Shown: positions 29,506 through 37,911 of the stretch, in pieces | Numbering within the stretch: the first letter of the stretch is position 1 | How the letters are laid out: every line of letters begins with the position of its first letter | Assembly: GCA_021793515.1 (NCBI GenBank) | Contig: JAJYSP010000001.1 | Location: 74,533 to 138,532, forward strand | Length of the DNA: 64,000 nt | Direction of reading: 5' to 3' | Origin: Actinomycetes bacterium | Lineage (GTDB): Bacteria; Actinomycetota; Acidimicrobiia; Acidimicrobiales; RAAP-2 | Notes under the pieces: generated by a model | What the model was told of the DNA's origin: nothing | Databases searched by the model: none | Seen by the model: only the letters and a program-made list of their open reading frames with translations | Program-made: the position numbers and the translations under genes

Positions 29506-31452
29506 CTACCAGATCGTCACGCGCTCGCTCGGATCGAGCCACAGCGCGTCGTCTGGCGCGACCGAAAAAGCCTCGTAGAAGACGTCGAGATTCCGTACTA
29601 CCTGGTTACAGCGGAATTCTGGCGGGCTGTGGGGATCGATCGCGAGCAGACGCTCGGCCTCGGCCGGGCGCGCGATGTGGCGCCAGCTCACCGCCCAGGC
29701 GAGCAGGAATCGCTGGGCGCCGGTGAATCCGTCGATCACGAGGTCCGTGCCACCCTGAGCGAGCCGGTAGGCCCGCCACGCGATGCCCAGCCCCCCGAGG
29801 TCACCGATGTTCTCACCGATGGTGAGCCCGCCGTTCACGTGGTGCCCGGGCAGCGCGCGCGGCTCGAGGGCGTCGTACTGGGCGATGAGGGCCGTGGTCT
29901 TGGCCTCGAAGGCCGCCCGGTCCGACGGCTCCCACCAGTCGGCGAGGCGACCGGAGCCGTCGAACTTGGATCCCTGGTCGTCGAAGCCGTGGCCGATCTC
30001 ATGGCCGATCACCGCGCCGATGGCGCCGTAGTTGGCCGCGTCGTCGCGACTCGCGTCGAAGAACGGTGGCTGGAGGATCGCCGCGGGAAAGACGATCTCG
30101 TTCATGCCGGGGTTGTAGTACGCGTTCACCGTCTGGGGGGTCATGAACCACTCGTCGCGGTCGACCGGTCGGCCGATCTTGGCGAGTTGGCGGTCGAACT
30201 CGAAGGCGGCGGCGGCTCGGGCGTTGGCCATGAGGTCGCCCGCCTCGACCGTGAGCGTCGAGTAGTCGCGCCACCGTGGTGGGTAGCCGATCTTGGGGGT
30301 GAAGGCCGCCAGCTTCTCGAGGGCCCGGGCCCGCGTCGCCTCGCCCATCCACTCGAGGTCCTTGATGCTCGCGGCGTAGGCCGCCACGAGGTTGGCGACG
30401 AGCTCGTCCATGCGGGCCTTGGCCTCGGGGGCGAAGTGCCGCTCGACGTAGAGCTGGCCGACGGCCTCGCCCATCGCGCCCTCGACGAAGGCGACGGCGC
30501 GCTTCCATCGCGCGCGCAGCTCGGGCGCGCCGGTGAGTGTGCGGCCGTAGAAGTCGAAGTGGGCCTCGACGAAGGCGCTCGACAGGTACGGTGACGCCCC
30601 GCGCACCACCTGCCAGGCGAGCCAGTCGCGCCACGCCACGAGGTGGTCGTCATCGAGCAGGGTGGCGACGGTCGTGGTGAAGCTGGGCTGGCGCAGGACG
30701 ACCTCGGTCAGGGCCGCCGCGCCCACGGCCTCGGCCCAGCCGGCGAGCACCGGCGCGTCGGCGAGGACGTCGGTGAGTGCGCGCAGGTTGTAGGTGGCGC
30801 TCATGTCGCGCGAGGCGACTGCGTCCCAGTGCCCGGCGGCGAGCTCGGTCTCGAGGGCCATGACGCGCTGGGCGCGCGTCGGGGCATCCGTAAGGCCAGC
30901 CAGCTCGAGGGCGCGCGCGACGTGGGTAACGAAGGCGTCGCGCACCTCAGCGAAGTTCGCCTCGCGGTAGTAGCTCTCGTCGGGCAGGGAGAGTCCGCCC
31001 TGTTCGACGAAGACCAGGTAGCGCTCGGGGTCGCCCGGGTCGTTGTCCACGAAGAGCTGGTAGAACCCGGCGAGGCCTTCTCGCTCCCAGGACCCGACCA
31101 AGGCGACGAACTCGGGGATCGACGACACCGCCGCCGCGGCGGCGAGCTGGGCCGCGATCGGAGTGGCGCCGAGCGCCTCGATGCGCGCCTCGTCAAGGAA
31201 GCTCGCGTAGAGGTCGCCGAGACGACGGGCCTCGGTTCCCGGGTCGGCCTCACGGGCGGCCTCGAGGATCGCACGCACGTTGCGTTCGGCGGCCTCGGCG
31301 AGCAGCCAGAACGTGCCGTAGCTGGCGCGGTCCTCGGGAATCGGGGTGGCGTCGAACCAGCGCTGGTTGACGTGGCCGAAGAGGTCGTCTTGGGGTCGGA
31401 TCGACGGCTCGAGCTCGGCCGCGTCGACGCCGGCCTTCAGGTGATCAGTCAT
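29506..31452 (-). CDS. M13 family zinc metallopeptidase (neprilysin-like)
   Basis: A 648-residue peptidase with the zinc site HEIGH at residues 484-488 (VIGHEIGHGFDDQGSKFDG), the third ligand in GENIGDLGG, the substrate-binding NAYYNPGMNEIVFPA and the C-terminal CNQVVRNLDVFYEAF. This is the PepO/Zmp1 group of oligopeptidases. No signal peptide is visible, so it may be cytoplasmic, as proposed for several bacterial homologues. It sits between the truA operon and the rplM promoter and has an ATG start at 31452. Confidence 0.94.
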   Translation of the reverse strand: MTDHLKAGVDAAELEPSIRPQDDLFGHVNQRWFDATPIPEDRASYGTFWLLAEAAERNVRAILEAAREADPGTEARRLGDLYASFLDEARIEALGATPIAAQLAAAAAVSSIPEFVALVGSWEREGLAGFYQLFVDNDPGDPERYLVFVEQGGLSLPDESYYREANFAEVRDAFVTHVARALELAGLTDAPTRAQRVMALETELAAGHWDAVASRDMSATYNLRALTDVLADAPVLAGWAEAVGAAALTEVVLRQPSFTTTVATLLDDDHLVAWRDWLAWQVVRGASPYLSSAFVEAHFDFYGRTLTGAPELRARWKRAVAFVEGAMGEAVGQLYVERHFAPEAKARMDELVANLVAAYAASIKDLEWMGEATRARALEKLAAFTPKIGYPPRWRDYSTLTVEAGDLMANARAAAAFEFDRQLAKIGRPVDRDEWFMTPQTVNAYYNPGMNEIVFPAAILQPPFFDASRDDAANYGAIGAVIGHEIGHGFDDQGSKFDGSGRLADWWEPSDRAAFEAKTTALIAQYDALEPRALPGHHVNGGLTIGENIGDLGGLGIAWRAYRLAQGGTDLVIDGFTGAQRFLLAWAVSWRHIARPAEAERLLAIDPHSPPEFRCNQVVRNLDVFYEAFSVAPDDALWLDPSERVTIW

Positions 31453-31498
31453 GGTCGGAGCCTACCGAACGCGACCCGCGACGAGTCTGGTGGGCGAG

Positions 31499-32371
31499 TC
31501 AGCGCGACGGGTGCGAACCCACGGACTCGTCGCGTCCCGATGGTCCCCCGTGGCGCTCGTCGTAGCCGACGGCGCTCAGCACGAGCCCCGCGGCCGGGGC
31601 CGGGGGCGGCAGCCGCCGCGGGTCACCCGAGATGAGACGCGCCCCCACCTCCTCGGCGTGAAGCGCGCCGCGGCCCACCGCGACGAGAGCGCTCACGAGG
31701 CGACGGACCTGGTTGTGGCAGAAGGCGTTGGCGCGGATGTGAAAGACGAGGAACTCGCCGCTCGCGCCGAGACCCAAGCGGTCGGGCTCTCGGTGCCAGC
31801 CGGCCTCGAACACGTGGCGCACGAGTGGCTCACCGGGTGCCTTGTCGGGGGCGCGTTTGCAGAAGGCCCGAAAGTCGTGCACGCCCTCTAAGTGGGCGGT
31901 CGCCTCGGCCATGGCCAGCGCGTCGAGCGGTTCACCGACGGCCCAGGCGATGGCGTCGGTGAACCCGAGGGGCGCGCCACTCGTGACGAGGTAGCGGTAG
32001 CGGCGCCAGATCGCGTCGTAGCGCGCGTGGAAGTCGTCGATCTGGCGCAGCCGGGCGACCGCGATGCGACCGGCCAGCTGGTGGTTGAGCGAGCGCACGA
32101 GGCGTTCGACGTCGGCCTCGGCCAGGCTCGAGCGCGCCAGGTCGAAGGAGATCACCTGGGCGAGGGCGTGCACCCCGGCGTCGGTGCGACCGGCCCCGAC
32201 GATGAAGGGTGCGGCCTCGAGACGAAGGCTCTTCGCGATCGCCTCACCGAGGTCGCCGACGACCGTCGAGCGGCCGGGCTGGGGGGCAAAACCCGCGAAG
32301 GCGGCGCCGTCGTAGGCGAGGTCCATCCGCCACCGCGCGGTGGCGTCGTCTAGTGGATCAGACGAACTCAA
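31499..32371 (-). CDS. truA: tRNA pseudouridine(38-40) synthase
   Basis: The catalytic aspartate is D64 in GAGRTDAGVHAL, and the RNA-binding segments DFHARYDAIWRRYRY and FCHNQVRRLV are present. It modifies U38-U40 in tRNA anticodon arms. The start is uncertain: TTG at 32371, inside the end of rplQ (14-base overlap), gives 290 residues; ATG at 32326 gives 275 but leaves only a few residues before the first strand. It is the last gene of the alpha operon, as is common in actinobacteria. Confidence 0.93.
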   Translation of the reverse strand: MSSSDPLDDATARWRMDLAYDGAAFAGFAPQPGRSTVVGDLGEAIAKSLRLEAAPFIVGAGRTDAGVHALAQVISFDLARSSLAEADVERLVRSLNHQLAGRIAVARLRQIDDFHARYDAIWRRYRYLVTSGAPLGFTDAIAWAVGEPLDALAMAEATAHLEGVHDFRAFCKRAPDKAPGEPLVRHVFEAGWHREPDRLGLGASGEFLVFHIRANAFCHNQVRRLVSALVAVGRGALHAEEVGARLISGDPRRLPPPAPAAGLVLSAVGYDERHGGPSGRDESVGSHPSR

Positions 32372-32720
32372 TGCGCGCCATCGGGGCGTTGTCGCCCTGA
32401 CGCGGCCCGAGCTTCAAGATCCGGGTGTAGCCACCGGGACGGTCGCTGTAGCGCGGCGCGATCTCGGTGAACAGCTTCTGGGCCATGTCCTTGTCGCGGA
32501 TGAAGGCGACCACCCGACGATGGGCGTGGACGGATCCCTCCGGCGAGTTCTTCGCCGCGGTAACGACCTTCTCGACGATGGGGCGCAACGCCTTGGCCTT
32601 GGCCTCGGTCGTGACGATCGACTCGGCGGCGATCATCGAGGCGACCAGGTTGCCCATCATGGCCTTCTGGTGGGCGTTGTCGCCCCCGAACCGCTTGCCC
32701 TTGGTGGGAGTCCCGCGCAT
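32358..32720 (-). CDS. rplQ: 50S ribosomal protein bL17
   Basis: A 120-residue L17 with MRGTPTKGKRFGGDNAHQKAM and the C-terminal GGYTRILKLGPRQGDNAPMA. It lies 2 bases after rpoA, the usual neighbour, and overlaps truA. Residues bind 23S domain near the exit tunnel. Confidence 0.97.
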   Translation of the reverse strand: MRGTPTKGKRFGGDNAHQKAMMGNLVASMIAAESIVTTEAKAKALRPIVEKVVTAAKNSPEGSVHAHRRVVAFIRDKDMAQKLFTEIAPRYSDRPGGYTRILKLGPRQGDNAPMARIEFV

Positions 32721-32722
32721 GA

Positions 32723-33664
32723 CTAGTCCTCTACTCGCAGTGAAAGACCGCGCTCGTCGAGTCGGTCGGTGACGTCCTTCAGCGACGTGGCGCCGAAGTT
32801 GGTGATCGAGGTCAGGTCACGCTCGGTCGCGTTGATCAGCTGAGCGACGGTGTTGATGCCCGCGCGCTTCAAGCAGTTCCGTGAACGCTCGGTGAGCCCG
32901 AGCTCCTCGATGCGGATGTCGAGCTCGCTGGCCGCGGCCTGGGCCGTGCCGACGTCGCCCAACTCGAGCGACGGTGCTTCCTCGTCGAAGTGGGCGATCA
33001 GGTCCACGAGCGCGCCGAGGGTCTTACCGGCCGAGGACAGCGCCTCGGCGGGGCTGATCGACCCGTCGGTCTCGACCTCGATGACCAGGCGGTCAAAGTC
33101 CTTGGACTGCTCGACACGTACCGGCTCGACCTCGAAGGACACGCGGCGCACCGGTGAGAAGATCGCGTCCAGGGGGATCACGCCGATGGTCGACGTGCCC
33201 TTGTTGCCCTCGGCGCCGACGTAGCCCTTGCCGCGCTCGACGGTCAGCTCGAAGCTGAGCGAGCCCTTGGGCGAGGTCAGGTACGCCAGGTGCAGGTCGC
33301 CGTTCAAGATCTCGACGTCAGCCGTCGTGGAGAGGTCCGACGCGAGCACCGGGCCCTCACCGCGCTTGTCGAGACGCAGCACGACCGGCTCGTCGCTGTG
33401 CACGCGCAGCAGTAGGTCCTTCAGGTTCAGGCAGATGTCCTGGACGTCCTCTTTGACGCCCTCGATCACACCGAACTCGTGCAACACGGCGTCGAACTTC
33501 ACGCGCGTGGCGGCCGCGCCGGGGATCGACGACAGCAGGGTGCGGCGCAACGAGTTACCCAGGGTGTGGCCGAAGCCGGGGTCGAGTGGTCCGATTCCAA
33601 AGGCCTGACGGTTGTTCTCCTCGTCGCCAATGGCGTCGATGGTTGGTCGTTGGATGATCAGCAT
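32723..33664 (-). CDS. rpoA: DNA-directed RNA polymerase subunit alpha
   Basis: A 313-residue alpha subunit. The N-terminal assembly domain contains GFGHTLGNSLRRTLLSS and VKEDVQDICLNLK; the C-terminal domain (IEELGLTERSRNCLKRAGINTV, TSITNFGATSLKDV) binds UP-elements and activators. The ATG at 33664 is preceded by AAGGAG. It follows rpsD by 30 bases in the standard alpha operon order. Confidence 0.98.
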   Translation of the reverse strand: MLIIQRPTIDAIGDEENNRQAFGIGPLDPGFGHTLGNSLRRTLLSSIPGAAATRVKFDAVLHEFGVIEGVKEDVQDICLNLKDLLLRVHSDEPVVLRLDKRGEGPVLASDLSTTADVEILNGDLHLAYLTSPKGSLSFELTVERGKGYVGAEGNKGTSTIGVIPLDAIFSPVRRVSFEVEPVRVEQSKDFDRLVIEVETDGSISPAEALSSAGKTLGALVDLIAHFDEEAPSLELGDVGTAQAAASELDIRIEELGLTERSRNCLKRAGINTVAQLINATERDLTSITNFGATSLKDVTDRLDERGLSLRVED

Positions 33665-33694
33665 GCGGGCTCCTTCTGGGACAACGGACTGCGA

Positions 33695-34339
33695 CTACTT
33701 CGAGTACAGCTCGACGATGAGCTGCTCGCGGATTGACTCGTCGATCTGCTCGCGCTGGGGGACGATGCGCACGGTGACGGCGAAGCCGTCCTCGCCCTTC
33801 TCCAGCCAACCCGGGACCGAACGGTCCATGATGTCGAGGTTGCGCTTGACGTTGAAGTTCTCGCGAGTGACGACCTTGAGGGTCACGACGTCACCGGGGC
33901 GGACCCGGAAACTGGGGATGGTGACGCGCTTGCCGTTCACGTTCACGTGGCCGTGGCGCACGAACTGGCGGGCCTGGGCGCGCGAGGCACCCCACCCGGC
34001 GCGGTACGCGACGTTGTCGAGGCGAAGCTCGAGGAACTGCAGCAGGTTCGTCCCGGTGATGCCGGGACGGCGGCTGGCCTCCTCGTAGAGGTTGCGGAAC
34101 TGCTTCTCGAGCAGGCCGTAGATGCGCCGTGCCTTCTGCTTCTCGCGCAGCTGGGTCAGGTACTCCGAGCCTTGGCGCTGACGGTCACGACCGTGCATGC
34201 CGGGCGGGAAGGCGCGGGTCTGACGGTCGGAGTTCTCCGACACGGGGCACTTCAGGGTGAAGCAGCGCTCCCCCTTCAGGTAGAGCTTGGTGCGCTCACG
34301 CCGACAGAGTCGGCAGACGGGACCGGTGTAACGAGCCAT
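33695..34339 (-). CDS. rpsD: 30S ribosomal protein uS4 (zinc-type)
   Basis: The 214-residue S4 has an N-terminal zinc knuckle with C9, C12, C26 and C31 (CRLCRRER, ERCFTLKCP) and the S4 RNA-binding domain (LDNVAYRAGWGASRAQARQ). S4 nucleates 30S assembly and, in many bacteria, represses the alpha operon. It is the cysteine-containing (C+) form, consistent with C+ uS14, L36 and L24-like proteins nearby and no shift to zinc-free paralogues in this window. Confidence 0.98.
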   Translation of the reverse strand: MARYTGPVCRLCRRERTKLYLKGERCFTLKCPVSENSDRQTRAFPPGMHGRDRQRQGSEYLTQLREKQKARRIYGLLEKQFRNLYEEASRRPGITGTNLLQFLELRLDNVAYRAGWGASRAQARQFVRHGHVNVNGKRVTIPSFRVRPGDVVTLKVVTRENFNVKRNLDIMDRSVPGWLEKGEDGFAVTVRIVPQREQIDESIREQLIVELYSK

Positions 34340-34348
34340 GATTCTTCC

Positions 34349-34747
34349 TTAGCCTCGACGACGCTTCTTCGGGCGGCACCCGTTGTGGGGCAACGGCGTG
34401 ACGTCCTTGATGGCCACCACTTCGATACCGGCCGCGGCGAGCGAGCGGATCGCCGTCTCGCGGCCCGAACCCGGCCCGCGAACCAGGACGTCGACCTTCT
34501 TCACGCCGTGTTCCATCGCGGCGCGCGCGCACTTCTCGGCGGCGAGCTGTGCGGCGAAGGGCGTCGACTTGCGCGACCCCTTGAAACCGACGTTGCCCGA
34601 CGAGGCCCACGAAAGCACGTTGCCCTCGGGGTCGGTGATCGACACGATCGTGTTGTTGAACGAGCTCTTGATGTGGGCCACACCGAAGGCGACGTTCTTG
34701 CGCTCCTTGCGGCGTCCCTTGCGGGCGTTGGTGGTGGGCTTCGCCAT
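34349..34747 (-). CDS. rpsK: 30S ribosomal protein uS11
   Basis: 132 residues, with [40 protein letters not shown] and the basic tail [13 protein letters not shown]. It lies between rpsM (one-base stop/start overlap) and rpsD. It binds the 30S platform. Confidence 0.98.
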   Translation of the reverse strand: MAKPTTNARKGRRKERKNVAFGVAHIKSSFNNTIVSITDPEGNVLSWASSGNVGFKGSRKSTPFAAQLAAEKCARAAMEHGVKKVDVLVRGPGSGRETAIRSLAAAGIEVVAIKDVTPLPHNGCRPKKRRRG

Positions 34748-35124
34748 TACTTGGTTACCTTCTTCTTACCGGCGACGGTGCGCTTGGGTCCCTTACGGGT
34801 GCGAGCGTTGGTACGGGTGCGCTGTCCGCGCACGGGCAGGCCCTTGCGGTGACGGATGCCCTGGAGGCAGTTGATCTCCATCTTGCGCTTGATGTCCTGG
34901 GCGACGTCGCGGCGCAGGTCACCCTCGACCGTGACGTTCTGGTCGATGTAGGTGCGCAACTTGTTGACGTCGGCGTCGGTGAGGTCCTTCACACGAATCG
35001 ACTCGTCGATCCCCGTCGCCGCGCAGATCTGCTGAGCGGTCGTGGGACCAACGCCGAAAATATAGGTGAGCGCGATCACCGTGCGCTTCTCGCGCGGGAT
35101 GTCGACACCGGCAATACGAGCCAT
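34747..35124 (-). CDS. rpsM: 30S ribosomal protein uS13
   Basis: 125 residues, [21 protein letters not shown] at the start and the tRNA-contacting basic tail [35 protein letters not shown] is the S13 signature. Its stop overlaps the rpsK start. Confidence 0.98.
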   Translation of the reverse strand: MARIAGVDIPREKRTVIALTYIFGVGPTTAQQICAATGIDESIRVKDLTDADVNKLRTYIDQNVTVEGDLRRDVAQDIKRKMEINCLQGIRHRKGLPVRGQRTRTNARTRKGPKRTVAGKKKVTK

Positions 35125-35134
35125 CTTTTCTCTC

Positions 35135-35248
35135 CTAGCCCTGACGCTGCTTGTGACGCGGGTTCTCGCAGATCACGCGGACGTGACCGTTCCGTCTGAT
35201 GACTTTGCACTTCTCACACATGGTCTTGACGCTGGCGCGAACCTTCAT
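35135..35248 (-). CDS. rpmJ: 50S ribosomal protein bL36
   Basis: A 37-residue protein with zinc ligands C11, C14, C27 and H32 ([17 protein letters not shown]... [12 protein letters not shown]), the C+ form. It is translated from ATG at 35248 behind a GAGAGAAG site and lies between infA (26 bases upstream) and rpsM (10 bases downstream). Too short for usual length cut-offs but unmistakable. Confidence 0.97.
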   Translation of the reverse strand: MKVRASVKTMCEKCKVIRRNGHVRVICENPRHKQRQG

Positions 35249-35274
35249 GTCTTCTCTCTCGACTCAGTCCCTGA

Positions 35275-35499
35275 TTATTTGTAGCGATAGGTGATGCGGC
35301 CGCGGGTCATGTCGTAGGGCGTGATCTCCACCTGGACCTTGTCGCCCGGCAGGATGCGGATGCGGTGCATGCGCATCTTGCCCGAGCTGTGCGCGAGGAC
35401 GGTGTACCCGTTCTCCAACTCAACGCGAAACATGGCGTTCGGTAGTGGCTCGACGACCGTTCCCTCAACGGTGAACGCGTCTTCCTTCGGCTTACTCAG
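35275..35499 (-). CDS. infA: Translation initiation factor IF-1, apparent CTG start
   Basis: Seventy-four codons reading (M)[19 protein letters not shown], then [38 protein letters not shown] and ending RGRITYRYK: a complete OB-fold IF-1. No ATG, GTG or TTG exists in frame near the N-terminus; the first ATG would delete 22 residues including the first strand. A CTG at 35499-35497 lies exactly at the expected family start and is preceded by AAGGAG at 8 bases. IF-1 occupies the A site of the 30S subunit during initiation. It heads the infA-rpmJ-rpsM-rpsK-rpsD-rpoA-rplQ-truA unit. Confidence 0.93.
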   Translation of the reverse strand: MSKPKEDAFTVEGTVVEPLPNAMFRVELENGYTVLAHSSGKMRMHRIRILPGDKVQVEITPYDMTRGRITYRYK

Positions 35500-35526
35500 G
35501 TTCCTTCTCCTTGTTACGGCAATACG

Positions 35527-35562
35527 GCGACGAGCGGCTCGTCGCAGATGACCGTGGGCTCG
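35527..35562 (-). promoter_or_regulatory. Two hairpins in the infA leader
   Basis: An 8-base-pair perfect stem with a three-base loop (35527-35534 with 35538-35545, GCGACGAG/CTCGTCGC) and, just upstream in the transcript, a GTGGG-CTCG-CCCAC hairpin near 35554-35566. Both fall between the predicted transcription start and the ribosome site of infA. Confidence 0.45.
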
Positions 35563-35574
35563 CCCACAGGTCGG

Positions 35575-35608
35575 CTGACCATTCTACCGTTTTTTCCACC
35601 GAACGCAA
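35575..35608 (-). promoter_or_regulatory. infA-alpha operon promoter
   Basis: TTGCGT (35603-35608), 16-base spacer, TAGAAT (35581-35586), then four bases and AGCCG with AG at 35575-35576. It would give a leader of about 75 bases before the CTG start of infA. Confidence 0.6.
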
Positions 35609-35659
35609 AAGCGCGGGCCGAATCAACCGTTCGCCCCTCGTCCACGGGGCAAAAAAGTG

Positions 35660-35681
35660 ACCCCCGGCCCTAGTAGGGGTG
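35660..35681 (+). promoter_or_regulatory. Palindrome upstream of the flavin-binding/two-component operon
   Basis: A perfect 5-1-5 inverted repeat CCCTA-G-TAGGG (35668-35678) within a longer C-rich/G-rich context, about 29 bases before the first gene. It is a candidate operator for the DevR-like regulator encoded downstream; the match to the mycobacterial DosR box is only partial. Confidence 0.35.
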
Positions 35682-35706
35682 GAGAAACCAGGTTCATGCT
35701 AGATAG

Positions 35707-36102
35707 ATGAGTGTACCGGGGGACCGCGTGCGACGCGCCACGATACCGCGCGACGAGTGCCTGGGACTGCTGCGCCACGCCGACTACGCCCGCGTCGTGA
35801 TCTCGGTGCGCTGCCTGCCCGCGGCCCTGCCGGCCCGGATCGCCGTGGTCGACGACCACGAACTCCTGCTCGCGAGCGCCGAGGAGGCCGTCGTGGTCGC
35901 CGCCCGGCGCGGTGACGTCCTCTCGGTCCAGATCGACGGCCTCGAGCCCGACGGGGCCACCTGGTCGGTCATGGCGTCGGGAATCGCGGCCATGCCCACG
36001 GGTGACCCGGCGCTCTCGGGACCCCTCACGCGCGCCGTCGCCGGGGGCGCCACGATCATCGCGCTACCCCTCACCATCGTCTCGGGAGAGCGGATCGGGT
36101 AA
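35707..36102 (+). CDS. Small PNPOx-like flavin/F420-binding fold protein
   Basis: A 131-residue protein of the pyridoxamine-phosphate-oxidase-like split-barrel family: IPRDECLGLLRHADYARVVIS, then the RCLPAALPARIAVVDDHELLL strand, ending TIIALPLTIVSGERIG. It is shorter than true PdxH and lacks its substrate motif, so it is not pyridoxamine oxidase (a real pdxH is at 20.1 kb). Relatives often sit next to DevR/DevS-type systems in actinobacteria. No Shine-Dalgarno precedes the ATG. It is the first gene of a four-gene plus-strand operon. Activity unknown. Confidence 0.75.
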   Translation: MSVPGDRVRRATIPRDECLGLLRHADYARVVISVRCLPAALPARIAVVDDHELLLASAEEAVVVAARRGDVLSVQIDGLEPDGATWSVMASGIAAMPTGDPALSGPLTRAVAGGATIIALPLTIVSGERIG

Positions 36103-36128
36103 CGAGAACCCGTGTGGGAGAATTGGCC

Positions 36129-37265
36129 GTGCCCTTCCACCGGATCACCGATCCCGAGCGGCTCCACGCGCTGCTCGACGCCATCATGCTGATCGAGACC
36201 GACGCGGATCTCTCGGATCTGCTCGCGCTGATCGTCGAGACCGCGAGCCGGCTGGTCGGCGCGCGCTACGGCGCCCTCGGGGTGGTCGGCAGCGACGGTG
36301 CGACGCTGTCACGCTTCGTGACCTACGGCGTCGACGACGACCTGCGCCAGCGCATCGGGGACGCCCCCCACGGGCGCGGCGTGCTCGGCGAGACGATCCT
36401 CGGCGGTGCGCCGGTGCGCGTGGAGGACCTCGCCCACCACCGCGGCGCGGCCGGCTTTCCCGAAAACCACCCCGTCATGGCCAACTTCCTCGGCGTGCCG
36501 GTCATGAGCGGCGACGGCCACGTCTTTGGCAACCTCTACCTGACCGATCGCCTCGACGGACGGGCCTTCACCGAGGACGACGAGGTCCTCGTCGAGGCCT
36601 TCGGTCGCGCGGCGGGGCTCGTGATCGACCAGGCGACACTGCGCCACCACCTGCGCGAGCTGACCCTGAGCGAGGAGCGGGAGCGACTCGCGCGCGACCT
36701 GCACGACACCGTGATCCAGCGGCTCTTCGGCGTCGGGCTCGCCCTGCAGATCACGCTCGGCTCCCCACTCGAACCGGCCGACCGCGACCGGATCAACCGC
36801 GCCGTTGACGAGCTCGACACGACGATCCACGAAATCCGCACCACGATCTTCGAGATCGACCAGGACGACGTGGACGCGACGAACCTCATCCAGCGCATGC
36901 GCGCGATGTCCGACGAGGTCGCGACGCGCCTGGGCATCAAGGTCGCGCTGCACCTGCCCCTCGAGGCCGACCTCGAGCTCTCGACGCGCTGTGCCCGTCA
37001 CGTGCTTCAGGCGCTCCGTGAGGTGCTCTCGAACGTCGCGCGCCACGCCCACGCGAGCGAAGCCGACGTCTCGCTCGCCGTCGAGGGTCCGATGCTCGTG
37101 CTACGCGTGCGCGACAACGGCGTGGGCTTTCACGCCCCCGTCGGACCGGGACGGGGACTGCGCAACCTACGCAGCCGCGCGCGCGAGCTCGGTGGCGACT
37201 GCACGTTCGAATCGGAACCGGGACGTGGCACACTGGTGCGATGGACCGCCCACTGTCTGGACTGA
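36129..37265 (+). CDS. GAF-domain sensor histidine kinase (DevS/DosS-like)
   Basis: The 378-residue kinase has a single GAF domain (about residues 20-165, VGARYGALGVV to FGRAAGLVIDQ), a HisKA_3 dimerisation helix with phospho-acceptor H192 in ARDLHDTVIQRLFG, and a HATPase domain (EVLSNVARHAHA, DNGVGFH, GRGLRNLRSRA). This is the NarL-partner class. Mycobacterial DevS/DosT have two GAF domains with heme in the first; whether this single GAF binds heme or another ligand cannot be decided. GTG at 36129 has a GGGAG site; GTG at 36114 is an alternative. No membrane helices, so it senses a cytoplasmic signal. Confidence 0.9.
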   Translation: MPFHRITDPERLHALLDAIMLIETDADLSDLLALIVETASRLVGARYGALGVVGSDGATLSRFVTYGVDDDLRQRIGDAPHGRGVLGETILGGAPVRVEDLAHHRGAAGFPENHPVMANFLGVPVMSGDGHVFGNLYLTDRLDGRAFTEDDEVLVEAFGRAAGLVIDQATLRHHLRELTLSEERERLARDLHDTVIQRLFGVGLALQITLGSPLEPADRDRINRAVDELDTTIHEIRTTIFEIDQDDVDATNLIQRMRAMSDEVATRLGIKVALHLPLEADLELSTRCARHVLQALREVLSNVARHAHASEADVSLAVEGPMLVLRVRDNGVGFHAPVGPGRGLRNLRSRARELGGDCTFESEPGRGTLVRWTAHCLD

Positions 37266-37266
37266 C

Positions 37267-37911
37267 GTGATCCGGCTGCTGCTCGTCGACGACCACGAGA
37301 TCGTGCGCCGGGGCCTGCGCGAGCTGCTCGAGGCCCACGAGGACCTCACGGTCGTGGCCGAGGCCGCCTCGGTCGAGGAGGCCGAGACCGTGGACGTCGA
37401 CGCCATCGACGTGGCCGTGCTGGACGTGCGCCTGCCCGACGGGAGCGGGGTCGACCTCTGTCGAACGCTGCGCGAGCGGCGCGTGGACCTCGCGTGCCTG
37501 ATGCTCACCTCCTTCGCCGACAACGAGGCCATGTCGGCCTCGGTGCTCGCCGGGGCCAAGGGCTACGTCTTGAAGAACGTGCGCGGCGACGACCTGGTGG
37601 ACTCGATCCGCCGCGTCGCCAACGGCGAGATGCTGCTCAGTCCCGACCAGATCGAGCGCGCGCGCGAGCGCCTGCGTCGCCAGATCACCGAGGACATCCG
37701 CCTCGAGAGCCTGAGCCACCAGGAGCATCGGATCCTTGAACTGCTGAGTGAGGGTCTCTCCAACCGCGAGATCGCCGCCGAGATGTTCCTCGCCGAGAAG
37801 ACCGTGAAGAACTACGTGTCCAACCTGCTCGCCAAGCTCGGCTTCCAGCGTCGCACCGAGGCCGCGCTCTTCGCCCAGCGCTACCACGACCGGGCCCACC
37901 CCGAGCCCTAG
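37267..37911 (+). CDS. NarL/LuxR-type response regulator (DevR/DosR-like)
   Basis: A 214-residue regulator. The receiver has acidic pocket D8/D9, phosphorylation site D53 (VLDVRLPDGSG), T81 and K103. The C-terminal LuxR helix-turn-helix reads LLSEGLSNREIAAEMFLAEK followed by TVKNYVSNLLAKLGFQRRTE, strikingly like mycobacterial DevR/DosR, as is DVRLPDGSGVDLCRTL. It follows the kinase by one base and abuts the BtuF-like gene. It likely answers to the upstream kinase; the signal (hypoxia, NO, redox) is inferred from the family only. Confidence 0.92.
   Translation: MIRLLLVDDHEIVRRGLRELLEAHEDLTVVAEAASVEEAETVDVDAIDVAVLDVRLPDGSGVDLCRTLRERRVDLACLMLTSFADNEAMSASVLAGAKGYVLKNVRGDDLVDSIRRVANGEMLLSPDQIERARERLRRQITEDIRLESLSHQEHRILELLSEGLSNREIAAEMFLAEKTVKNYVSNLLAKLGFQRRTEAALFAQRYHDRAHPEP

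Noticed and set aside
35588..35596. Run of T on the plus strand as a rho-independent terminator tail
   Set aside because: No plus-strand gene ends before it; it lies in the spacer of the minus-strand infA promoter.
35707..36102. Second pdxH (pyridoxamine phosphate oxidase)
   Set aside because: Too short, lacks the PdxH substrate motif, and a complete pdxH exists at 20108-20713; it is only a fold relative.
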